A DNA stretch of 64,000 nt, taken from positions 100,908,001-100,972,000 of the forward strand of contig CM074858.1 of the NCBI GenBank assembly GCA_037501455.1, read 5' to 3'. This stretch comes from Lantana camara. Its lineage: Eukaryota; Streptophyta; Magnoliopsida; Lamiales; Verbenaceae. Positions 22,399-32,290 of the stretch are shown in pieces. Both the position numbers and the translations under genes were made by a program. Every line of letters starts with the position of its first letter. The first letter of the stretch is position 1. The notes under the pieces are model-generated. The model was not told the DNA's origin. It searched no databases and saw only the letters and a list, made by a program, of their open reading frames with translations.

Positions 22399-22760
22399 GT
22401 CGGAATTATTTAATATTATTTTTAATTTTTATTTTTAAAAAATCCGATGGAATTCCGACGGAAAATTCCGTCGGAATTATTTAATATTATTTTTAATTTT
22501 TATTTTTAAAAAATCCGAGGGAATTCCGACGGAAAGTTCCGTCGGAATTATTTAATATTATTTTTAATTTTTATTTTTAAAAAATCCGACGGAATTCCGA
22601 CGGAATGCCCGTCGGAATTATTTAATTTCTATTTTTATAATTTATATTTAAAAAAACCGATGGGAATCCCATCGGAATTCCGTCGGAATTATTTAATATT
22701 ATTTTTAAATTTTATTTTTAAAAAAATCCGATGGAATTCCGACGGAATTTCCGTCGGATT
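22399..22760. repeat. 71-bp tandem repeat in the MITE, five units
   Basis: Units starting GTCGGAATTATTTAAT begin at 22399, 22470, 22541, 22611 and 22682. Each joins an AT-rich half (ATTATTTTTAATTTTTAT) to a CCGACGGAATTCCGACGG half. Confidence 0.8.
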
Positions 22761-24037
22761 TATTTAATTTTTATTTTTTAAAAAAAAAACAAATTCCGTC
22801 GGAATCCCGTCGGAATTCCCTCGGGAATTCCGAGGGAATTCCGACGGCCTGTTTCTCTCGGAATTTTCCGTCGGATTTCGGCGAATTTCTTGTAGTGTAA
22901 CTATTTCTCAATCAGCCATAAACCCATGAAAACATGCTCAAAATTGGTGATGAATGGATCAAAATGACTCATATTGAATGCATAATACAACCCTAAGCTT
23001 ACCTTGTGGATTGATGGAGGTTTGGAAGAGATTTGAGCTTGAATCTCCAAGGGTTGGCTTGAGCTACGGGAAAACTGGAATGTAGGGGAAGTTTGGCTGA
23101 AATTCTCTAAGTGAGAGGGTTTGATTCGGTTAGGGAGAATAATATCAGGTTAGGTGATTGAGTTAGAGTTCCAAAGGCTTAAACCATAGTTAATTTGGTC
23201 AAGATTTTAATAAGTTATGGCTCTTTTAGTAAAATGTGGCAGTTTGGTTCCCAGTTGCATGTTTCGGTTGAATTTCGAAGGTTCAAATAACTTTGGAAAA
23301 ATATAAGGCTAAGTTCATCAAACTCGAATTTTCGATATGAGTTCAACGAAGTTGACGAAACTCGAATCCGAGTTTCCTAGCTCAAGATATCACCTACGGA
23401 ACCAAGGGTGAGCTAATTGCTCATTAGCCCCCGATTTGGATTCCAAGAACAAAATAAATTCGAAACTAATGCAAATGAATCCGAAAACATGAAACGAGCA
23501 TATATTCATATTCATAACACGTATATTTCCGACATATTAAATTTGCACGAAATTTCGGTATCAAATCATAAAAGAACGAAGCACGTTTATAACACTCATA
23601 AATCATGCATTTCAAAATTCATAACATTTCCAAATAAATACAAAACTTTAAAATTCATTTTTAATTTATAATTATAGTGTATGAATTAATTAATTATACA
23701 TTTGTATCAAAGTGTAACAATTAATTTAATATAAAATCAAATGCACGAATTTAATATCATTTAAGTTAAAATGCACATTTAACATAAATTCAAATGCACG
23801 ATTATGATACAGTTTACTTTAAAATGAATGAATTAAGATTCATTAAATCAAAAATGCATTACTTACATAGATATATATATATATATATATAGTATTAATA
23901 ACATTAGGATATGATTAATTAACATTTAATCATTTAAGATATAAAATTAAATATACAAAACATTTATATACAATTAATTCGCGCAATTTGGTGAACACAT
24001 ACGTCATGCTATACGACCGAAAAACTGGGGCGTTACA

Positions 24038-24174
24038 ATAGTACATTAGGAATGTATGAGAAATAAGTACAAAAACGAGGTTAAAGTTAAAATGAGGTAT
24101 GAAGGAAAGCAGAACCACAACCTAGGGAGAAAAATATAGGTGACGTCCCACGACCGTGGAACGTTGATAGAAAG
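24038..24174. repeat. Left part of old LTR-like sequence hosting gypsy element 2
   Basis: This piece and 51559-51605 were contiguous before gypsy element 2 inserted. Together they match 51985-52190 (ACATTAGGAAT..., GACGTCCCACGACCGTGG). The GAAAG at 24170-24174 is the left target-site copy. Confidence 0.7.
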
Positions 24175-25337
24175 TGTAACGCCCCAATTTCTTGAAGTTA
24201 AGGTAAGCATGCCACGAGCGGGTCTTCGGGAGTTAGGAGGTTTAATTTAATTATTTCATTTGTTTATTTACAACTTTTATCATATTATATATGCATTACA
24301 TCTCCATGTACTTATATGAATTGTCATTAATATAAATTATATGAACTAATTGATATAGGTGACCTAATTGCACTATATGTCCTTAATTGATCCTTAGTGT
24401 AAATTTGTATACTTAATTTGTAACGCCCCGAATTTTATTTACTAATATTTTATGTTTTAAATAATTTATAAATTCTATTTTACAATACTTTCATGAAAAT
24501 TTTATGAATTTATAACGAATTGAGAATTTCTCTCTCATGACTTGAAAACATCCATTTCGTAAAATATTTACCGGGTATGAGTTAATTACCAAATTGTCCC
24601 TAGATAGAAATTTCTTTAAACTTGGGGATTAAATTGCATGGGGTTCAAGGACCTAATTGACTATATTTCAAAACCTTATATCCTTAATTGCATAACTTGA
24701 ACTCTTAGAGGATTAATTGGCAAAATTGGATGTTCCACACATTTCAAAAATGGATGAATCGATATATGCATTCCCCAAGCTTCTTTCTTGCTCTCATATC
24801 ATCCAAAAATATCCCAACCACATTTGCTTTTGATCTCGGTTCATACAAGAAAGAAAGGAGAAGAGATTTCATACTTTTCATCAAGAATTATCAAGAAATA
24901 TTTCAAGAATTGGGACTTGATCATCATCCTTATCTCTTTTCTCCATATTTCATTTCAAGGTTGGTTTGGCATGAGTTTATGATTCTTGATCATATTTGAT
25001 TGAGCTAGGGTTTGAGAGTTTGATGCTAGATGAATTAGTTGGAATTTGAAAGCATGATTATGTGATCATAGCATGAATTATGGCATGATTTATTCATGGA
25101 ATTGTTGGAAATTTGAGCTTGGTTGATGAACATGAGCATGAGCATGAAACCTTGGAAATCTTGATAATATTTCATGCCTTATGTGTTTAAGTGTTATATT
25201 AGCACTCTTTGAATATATATGCATCCTACTTCCAGAAATTCATGTGTTTGATTAATCAAAGTGGGAGTTTTGTGTTGTTGATATGCATTCCTGTAAGCCT
25301 CCCCTGTTTTCCTCTGCTTCTGTAAGTTGCAGAAACT

Positions 25338-25564
25338 GGGAACGGCCGTTCCCAGCCGCAAGGCATTGTGGGAACGGGCGTTCCCACCTTTTCAAATAAA
25401 ATAGGCGGCCGAGACAGGGAACGGCCGTTCCCATTTTGGCCTTGGTGCCGGAATGGCCGTTCCCATCTTCAGCGCGTTTTAAAAGGGAAGTCGTTGGCGC
25501 GCTTTAAGGGTTGCTTGGGAACGACCGTTCCCATTTACAAAGGGAACCCGGAACGGCCGTTCCC
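25338..25564 (+). repeat. Palindrome cluster, GGGAACGGCCGTTCCC type (6 copies)
   Basis: Copies begin at 25338, 25370, 25417, 25450, 25517 and 25550. The variants are single changes in the central six bases (GGGCG, ATGGC, CGACC). Spacing is irregular, 16-52 bp between copies. Confidence 0.85.
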
Positions 25565-26455
25565 ACCTGACATGCAGAACAAAATATTCTGCATAAAATT
25601 ACAATTTTAGCCCCTCGATCCGACGACTTCTTTGACCCCGATTTGCTATTATATGATCTAATATGTAGTGAAACAACATGTTATCATGCCACATTGTATT
25701 TTTGTGGTCGTTTCGTTACTTTTTGGCCGTTCGTCATATTTGGTCCATTTTAGAGTCGTGTCTCACGTGTACACGTCGTGTTTGCACAGATCTTTGTCTC
25801 GTGACGTGGAGCAGGGGCCGTAGGCCGTGTCTTGGCTTGCACTTTGTCGGTAAAGGTGAGGTTTAGTTATTAATCATTTAGAACCCTATAACCCTTATAT
25901 GGATTTCGGCCAAATTACCCGTGCGTATATCTTTATAATCGTTTTCCAAGAACAAGGGATTTAATAACTACTCGTGTATCTTATTACAAATCGTGTTTCC
26001 TGAAACTAATCATGCTCTTGACAAGCAAATCGTGTACTGTGGTTATAATCAAGTCATGAATCGTGTATCGTGTTTATGGGCCCGAGGGTGAGTGTTTGAG
26101 CCAACCGGGAAAGCATAGGGCTGACGGGTAACTCACAACACCTCTCTCAAACCGTGGGGATGCCCCATGATTCCACCAGGAGGCTTGGTGGAGGAAGGAG
26201 TCCCGTACGTGGGAGTCATACTCCCGACGTGCACCGTGATATCGTGGGTGGTCCGGGCCTTGCAAACCCACCACCAATGGAGTGAAGGGTGGATTTCATG
26301 TTATTGATCGTGTGCACTTTAATAACTTGCATGATGACTTAATTAAATGAAAGTGCAACCCTTGTTCACTGTCGAGGTTGGTTGGAGATCGTGCACGCCC
26401 CTCGCCAGGGCCACTGATTGTTATAATAAACGTGATAATCGTGTTAAACCTGATA

Positions 26456-26602
26456 GTTGTAATCTCGGGCGAGTTATTGATATTCTTGCACTTTTGTCGT
26501 TATTATTATTATTTTATTTACCAAACCTTACCCGAGATTATAACTCGCATGCTACTCGTGTTTATATATATATATTGCCCCTCACTCGGTCTTCACAGAC
26601 TG
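26456..26602 (+). promoter_or_regulatory. Paired inverted repeats flanking a TATA-like run, solo LTR
   Basis: The large stem is GTTGTAATCTCGGGCGAG (26456-26473) with CTTACCCGAGATTATAAC (26527-26544). A TTTATATATATATATTG run follows at about 26559, then the small inverted repeat GGTCT-TCAC-AGACT near 26588-26601. Confidence 0.6.
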
Positions 26603-27730
26603 ACGCCTCCACCTTTCAGGTTTTGTTCGTGGCGTGCTAGGCGGGAGTCGGGTCGTGTCTTGCTGTCCAGCTGAGTCTAGCATAGCTTTTCTTCTCATGT
26701 ATTAATAGTTCAGAGAATCATGTTGATAGTTCTAAGTACATCTATGTGAATGTAATTTGGAAGATGATAATGTATTGATAGTTAATGACAGTATGGATAC
26801 CTATAGATTATTTGGTGCTTCCGCTTTATTTTATTGCATGTGTAGTTTAGTTCCCGCCTAGCTTGTTGGTTTTGCATTGTCACCCGTTCGCTATAGTTTT
26901 GATTTATGTATGGACTTTCCATTTCATACGTGGATCGAGGCTATAGTGCGGGGGTGTGGCACCTCCACGTGTACGGGGTGTTACATCTAAGGTTATCACC
27001 TCCACGTGTACGGGGTGTTACATAATTGCATAACATGAGATGGATATAAGTGATCTTTTGTGTAGAGATGAAACTTGATTGCATGAATTTAAATAGCTTA
27101 GGGACTTATGTGCAAAATGTAATGAATCACACATATTCATGCAAGATTTTGGGTTATCTTCTTATTCTTCCATTTCATTCCATCATATTCCATTTCATTT
27201 CAAGAGATAAGAAAATCTCACACATTACACACACCATATATCGATCAAAACACCAAGGGAAAGAGAGGAAGATTTCATCCCAAATTCAAGCTAGTTTTTG
27301 GAAGGGATTTTGGAGCTAGGATTATCATCATCATCATACCAACTTTTCATCTCATATTTCTTTCATTTAAATGTATAATATGGAAAATTATGAATCTCTT
27401 GATTTGTGTATGAGTAGGGTTTATGGATTTAATTATGAATTCTTGCATGTTTGGAGCAAGAAGCATGTTTAGGATTAACAAGGAGTGAAGCTTGCATGGA
27501 AACATTGAATTAATTAGAAATTGGAAGCATGAATAATTATGAGGTTTTCATGATTGATTTTTGATGCTTTGATGCATATTTCTTGGTTTATATGATGGAT
27601 AAGTGAAGTATAATGTGTTTTGGGTGTGTTGGATCAATTGTTATGGAATGAATTTGCTTTGGTTGTTGAATTTGTGGTGTTATGGTTCGGACTCCCCTGT
27701 TTTCCCCTGTTTTTCTGCTGCTACGTAGCA

Positions 27731-27928
27731 GGTCGCGCCCGCGACTGAAAACAGAACAAATTTGGTCGCGCCCGTGACCCACTCACAGCTTTGACGGAAC
27801 TTCAGGTCGCACCCCCGACCTGAATTAGGTGTTTTTTAGTAGCGGCCGCGACCCGATTTTGGCCAAGTTTCGAGATTTTGAAAAATTGGACGAAAAATAC
27901 CTGGAAAAAATAGGTCGCGCCCGCGACC
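27731..27928 (+). repeat. Palindrome cluster, GGTCGCGCCCGCGACC type (5 copies), 5' LTR
   Basis: Copies lie near 27731, 27764, 27805, 27841 (shorter, GCGGCCGCGACCC) and 27913. The 3' LTR has six copies at 49805-50035, so the copy number differs by one between the LTRs of the same element. Confidence 0.82.
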
Positions 27929-28899
27929 TCTTCATAAAAATGTAAACTTCAAACTTAATTTGAATGGATTTCTTGGTTCGTTCCGGCATGAACACTTTCA
28001 TTGATATGCCATATAAAGCATGATATTGTGTGTATCAATTGTATTATGAGATTTCATGTTTAAGTTTCATAGGGGAGGTTTGTGTAATATTTCCATACTT
28101 TGATTTATACCTTGAATACTTGATCCTTGCTACTTTGTTTGATAAATTGAATACGTTTATGATATTTATTGATTGCAATTGCATGATTGACACTATCGGA
28201 ACATGCCGTTCGTCTTAAATGGTTCATTCGAGTCGAGTCTCACGTACGCTTGTCCTTGTTACACAGATCACGTACCGGGTGACGAGGAGCACGCTCTGTA
28301 TGGTGTATCCTTATTGCTTTTGGTTGGTAAAGGTGAGGTTACTTCTAAACAAAAAGAACCCTACAACCCTATGTGAATTTTGGACCAAAATGCATCTATA
28401 TATATAGTTATAGATTCCAAAACTTTATTGATCTCCAATTGAATTACCGAATTGTACCAACTGATTGATTGACCGATTGATCAACTGAATTGATTGTTTT
28501 GGGAAGTATATTGTTCACTGTGGGCCCGAGGGTAGTGTATTGAGCCAACCGGGAAAGCGTGGGCTGACGGGAAACTCTTGCACTATCCTCACATTATTGG
28601 GATGACCCTTGAATCCACTAGGAGATTAGTGGAGGAAGGAGTTCCGTGTATAGGGAATCATGAACCCTATACTCACACTGATTGGATGGCGGGGCCTTGC
28701 AATCCCCCATCACCTGGAGGAAGAAGGATGGACTATTAAAATTGCTAATTGTGCACCGAACTATATTGCTTGATCACTTAATTAATCACAACTGAATTAT
28801 TGTACACTGTCGGAGAAAGGTTGTAGAATTGCCCTCACTCGTCGGGCCACTGATTGACTGAACTGAATTGTACCGAATTGATTGAATTTTAAACTGAAT

Positions 28900-29036
28900 A
28901 GTTGTAATCTCGGGCGAGGTCTATCTTATTCTTGAACTTATATTGTTTCTTTTATAAAAATCTTACCCGAGATTATAGCTTGTGTGGTAATTGCTCTTTT
29001 AAATTATAAACCCCTCACTCAGTCTTTCTTAGACTG
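28900..29036 (+). promoter_or_regulatory. Paired inverted repeats flanking a TATA-like site, 5' LTR of element 2
   Basis: GTTGTAATCTCGGGCGAG (28900-28917) pairs with CTTACCCGAGATTATAGC (28961-28978). A TTTAAATTATAAACCCC sequence follows at about 28998. TCAGTCT-TTCTT-AGACTGA (29018-29036) forms a 7-bp hairpin. If the TATA-like site is used, transcription would start close to the small hairpin, placing it at the RNA 5' end; that is inference. Confidence 0.62.
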
Positions 29037-29439
29037 ACACCTCACATTTTCAGGTATTGCAGGTTGAGTGCTAGGCGGGATTGAGTCGAGTTTTTCTTAT
29101 TGTGGGTCTAGCCCTTATCATTCTCATGTTTCATGTATATTATGAATACAATTATAGCTTTTTTGGAATGTTTTGGTATATATTAGGACCTATAGTTGAC
29201 GAATTTGGGCATGTAATTATGGAAGTATGGAAATGAAGTGAATATATATTGATATGCTTCCACTTATGACTTTATATTGAGGTATTAATTGAGGGTTAGT
29301 CCCGCCTAGCTAGTGGTTATTTTTATTGTCTTCCGTTCGCTATAGCTTTAGTTCATATATGGATTATCCATTTCATATGTGAATTGAACTATAGTGCGGG
29401 AGATGTAGTGCCTAGCGTTCCGGGTGCTACATCCTAAGG

Positions 29440-29460
29440 TGGTATCAGAGCCACGGTTGG
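29440..29460 (+). promoter_or_regulatory. Primer binding site (tRNA-iMet), element 2
   Basis: TGGTATCAGAGCCACGGTTG begins 8 nt after the 5' LTR end at 29431 and is complementary to the 3' end of initiator methionine tRNA. Confidence 0.94.
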
Positions 29461-29682
29461 AAAACCGAGGTTCTAATGTCGTGTCTTGTGAGTCTAAGTC
29501 GTACGGCATAGGATATTTGATTAATTGCGTGTCTTGCATTTATTTGAATTTACCTGGATTTATTTGAACCTACTTGAATTACTTGAATCATTTGAATTAT
29601 GTGATTTATGCGGGTTATGAGCTTTATTGCACTCATTTGCACTTGTTAATTGAACATGCATGTACAGCGTTTGAATTTCAGG
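29461..29682 (+). other. Leader of gypsy element 2
   Basis: About 220 bp separate the primer site from the gag ATG. No domain is present. This is where packaging signals are expected, but nothing specific is recognisable. Confidence 0.5.
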
Positions 29683-29700
29683 ATGCCACGTGGTCGCCCT
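29683..29700 (+). pseudogene. gag: First codons of gag, element 2, cut by the LARD insertion
   Basis: ATG at 29683 begins MPRGRP. The frame is interrupted after GCCCT, the target duplication, and resumes at 38734 with RREHSPG. Confidence 0.85.
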
Positions 29701-30116
29701 TGTAGCACCCGGACGCTTGGTAGCCACATCCCCCGCACTATAGTTCAATCCACATATGGAACGAGCACCCACACATGAATCAAGCCTACAACGAACGGGA
29801 GACAATAAAAAAAATGACTCACTAGCTAGGCGGGACTAACCCTCAGTTGAATACAAACATGCCTAATCAATAAACGGAAGCATAATATACATTTATGTTC
29901 ATAACATCTTTCAAGGCCATTCCCATCAACTTCATATATACAATATCAATTCTCCAAAGATAAGTCATAATATACCTAGTTACCATAACAATTCATAAGT
30001 AATAGGTATGTATCAATAAATGTATGAAAGTGAGAAGGACAAGTGCTAGACCCAAAGTAAAAGACAGACTCAATCCCGCCTAGCACGCACCCTGCAAACC
30101 TGAAAATGTGAGGTGT

Positions 30117-30253
30117 CAGTCTATGAAAGACTAAGTGAGGGGTTTAAATAAATATAAGCGCAATTACCTTGCAAGCTATAATCTCGGGTAAGGTTTTATA
30201 AAAGAAGGCAATATAAGTTCAATAATAAAGTAGAACTCGTCCGAGATTACAAC
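30117..30253 (-). promoter_or_regulatory. Paired inverted repeats, LARD 3' LTR
   Basis: The small repeat is AGTCT-ATGAA(A)-AGACT (30118-30132). The large stem is GCTATAATCTCGGGTAAG (30175-30192) with CTCGTCCGAGATTACAAC (30236-30253). The element-sense strand has TATATTTATTTAAACCCC between them. Confidence 0.6.
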
Positions 30254-31604
30254 TAATCAATTAATAATTCAATCATGATCAATTCAATACGTGGCCCGAC
30301 GAGTGAGGGCAATTCTCCAACCTTTCTCCAAAAGTGAACAATACATGCTTATTTCAATTTATTAAGTGATCATGCAATTCATTATGTGCGATCAATTAGC
30401 AGTTTCATGAGCCCTTCTTCCTCCGGGTGATGGTAGGCTTGCAAGACCCAACCATCTAATCATGGTGTACGTCGGGAACATAACTCCCAGGCACGGGATT
30501 TCTTCCTCCACCAAACCTCCTGGTGGATTCATAGGTGATCCCAAAATGGTGAGGATAGTGCAAGAGTTACCTGTCAGCCCTTGCTTTCCGGGTTGGCTCA
30601 ATACAGTACCCTCGGGGCCCAACGTGAACATGCTTACTCGCCCAATCAATCAATCAATCAATCCGTTCCATGAAATCCGTTGAAAATCATTATAGTTTGC
30701 AAAACTATAGATATATAGATACATTTTGGCCGAAAACACCACATAAGGTTGTAGGGGCTCTATATATCTAGAATTAAACCTCACGTGACGAGCAATGGAA
30801 CAAGACAAGGATACAATAAAGTACCCAACGATCAATGATCTCCGCCTTGGAGAAAAACTGGACAAGAAAGGAAATAATGGAAACCCCTGAGACGAGACTC
30901 AATATGAGACCAAGTATGACGCACGGCCATGCTCATGTAAATAAATAAAACTAGCAATCAAGTGACACTTAGCATGCATGAAAACCAATTAACACCTAAG
31001 AGATGAAATTAATCTCAAGGAGTCCTGTATTCATGTCATTCAAGTATTTCAAGTCCAATTCATATAAGGCATGGAGTCACACAATCACGTTTGAGCAATT
31101 AAGTACCAAGAAGTGTCAAGTAGGAGCATAATTATCAATTAATAAAGTATATATATCATATAATGCATATATGGGAGCCAAGAGAGTGAAAGGAATGCAA
31201 TAAGAGAGGTTTTGGTAAAGTTTGGCAAAAACGGATAATTTCCGAAAACGCACACGCTGTAGGAAAACAGGAATATATTGAGTTCTAGAAGTTGGAATTG
31301 AGTTTTGTTTCTTAGGAATAAAAATAGACAAGTATACCTTTAAAATGATATATGGCTCGTTTTCTAATTCAAAGCGAGGTGAAAATGGCGTATGCCCGAA
31401 GTTGGATGAATGCAGATTATCGGTGAAGTGGCGACACCAAAAATAATGGATTATATCTCACAAATGAGAAAAGGTAATGAGGTGATTCCAATTGGAGGTT
31501 GTTTTAGACTTCAATATCTTTCCTTCGGTTCAAAAATCAGGTCAATCAGAGTTTGTTTGAGGGGTAAATGAAGCAAAACAAACTCGGGTAGAAAACAGGA
31601 GAGG

Positions 31605-31723
31605 ATCCACGACCGTGGATTTCTCCATGTACAAAAATCCACGCCCGTGGATTACTCTGCCGAAAAATCCCAAGTTCTGGAAACAAATCCACGGCCGTGG
31701 ATCAAAAATCCATGCCCGTGGAT
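31605..31723 (-). repeat. Palindrome cluster, ATCCACGCCCGTGGAT type (4 copies), LARD 3' LTR
   Basis: Copies lie at 31605-31620, 31637-31652, 31687-31702 and 31708-31723. The central positions vary (GACC, GCCC, GGCC, TGCCC) while the arms ATCCAC/GTGGAT are nearly constant. Confidence 0.85.
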
Positions 31724-32077
31724 CCTATAACAGCAGCAAAACAAAGGGAAAACAGGGCAAGGCTCGAGATTTGGCTCCCAAATCAATACAACACCAAACC
31801 AAGGCAATTAAATCACTCCAAACCAACATATATCATGCACATAACTCATATATACCAATTAGGCATCATATAATCCATGGAAACATGTATGGATCATCAA
31901 TAATTTATCCATGAAACTAATATGAAGTCAAATGATTAATCATGCTCCAAACTTCATGAATTCAAGTTATAAATGTATGAAACTAGTTCAAAACCATCAT
32001 ATAAGATTCATATAGACGCTCAGTAATATAAATCACAAATATCACGTAATGTATAACCAGAAAAACGGGGCGTTACA

Positions 32078-32092
32078 AATCTCTCCCCCTTA
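32078..32092 (-). promoter_or_regulatory. Polypurine tract of the LARD
   Basis: The minus strand reads TAAGGGGGAGAGATT directly before the 3' LTR, the normal plus-strand primer of plant gypsy elements. Confidence 0.85.
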
Positions 32093-32139
32093 AGAGGACC
32101 TGGTCCCCAGGTCCAAACTCGAGTTCTAGATTTTAAAAC

Positions 32140-32290
32140 AAACGGTGAGAGAGCCCCGTCTCTCACACAAGCAATGAAAGAACCCCTTCTCTCAAGCAAG
32201 TAATGAGAGAACCCCGTCTCTCGAACAAGCAAAGAGAGAACCCCATCTCTCAAACAAGTAATGAGAGAACCCCGTCTCTCAAACAAGAAA
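32140..32290. repeat. About 30-bp tandem repeat, five units, in the LARD interior
   Basis: Units of the form GAGAGAACCCCGTCTCTC plus a spacer such as AAACAAGTAAT are repeated with small changes. Each unit is itself an inverted repeat (GAGAGA...TCTCTC). A 91-codon minus frame over it arises from this periodicity and is not a gene. Confidence 0.8.

Larger units (their letters stand above)
21833..22897. mobile_element. CACTA-type MITE (1,065 bp) with TSD TAA
   Basis: The ends are CACTACAAGAAAT (21833 on) and ATTTCTTGTAGTG (to 22897), 13-bp perfect inverted repeats, flanked by TAA on both sides (21830-21832, 22898-22900). There is no transposase. The interior is filled with dozens of TTCCGACGGAA/TTCCGTCGGAA units and close variants, denser at both ends, and a five-unit tandem repeat. 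It shares the CACTACAAGAAA start with the 8976 terminus of the CACTA element, so a related transposase may have moved it. Confidence 0.9.
21343..24037 (-). repeat. Old gypsy-type LTR fragment interrupted by a MITE
   Basis: The right border GGGGCGTTACA (to 24037) is the LTR end seen in the other elements here. The interior has the expected order: palindrome cluster, then the AT-rich part. The left border is lost. The palindromes at 21343-21433 are CTACCTGCCCGGGTAG, CTTCCCCGGCCGGGGGAAG and GTACCCGCCCGGGTAC. The MITE at 21833-22897 splits it. Flanking bases 24038-24042 (ATAGT) could be a target duplication, but I find no left copy. Confidence 0.6.
24419..27022 (+). mobile_element. Solo LTR, gypsy type (2,604 bp), TSD TAATT
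   Basis: It starts TGTAACGCCCC and ends GGGGTGTTACA, with TAATT at 24414-24418 and 27023-27027. There is no coding sequence. The last 26 bp (CACCTCCACGTGTACGGGGT...) occur twice, at 26960-26985 and 26997-27022. The 11 bp between them (TCTAAGGTTAT) resembles the LTR-to-primer-site junction of a full element, so removal of the body left a short stub. Confidence 0.88.
24175..29431 (+). repeat. 5' LTR of gypsy element 2, split by a solo LTR
   Basis: LTR sequence is 24175-24418 plus 27023-29431, about 2.65 kb once the insertion is removed. It matches the 3' LTR (48858-51553) with scattered differences. It contains the GGTCGCGCCCGCGACC cluster and the paired inverted repeats. Short open frames inside are not genes. 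Confidence 0.92.
29701..32077 (-). repeat. 3' LTR of the LARD (2,377 bp, internally deleted)
   Basis: It is equivalent to 35628-38728 but lacks 722 bp. The break is at TTCATATAG (32007-32015), a 9-bp word present at both ends of the missing segment in the other LTR (37936 and 38658). The LTRs otherwise differ at many scattered sites, so the insertion is older than gypsy element 1. Confidence 0.88.

Noticed and set aside
30392..30683. Similar open frames recurring in several LTRs (30392-30683, 36390-36602, 54407-54634, containing PPGG-like residues)
   Set aside because: They recur because the underlying U3 block is conserved, they are on both strands, and they are shifted or broken between copies. 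Conservation is at DNA level.
31605..31723. Regularly spaced palindromes resembling a CRISPR array
   Set aside because: The units are 16 bp, spacing is irregular (4-34 bp), spacers are not unique (they recur in the partner LTR), and the host is a plant.
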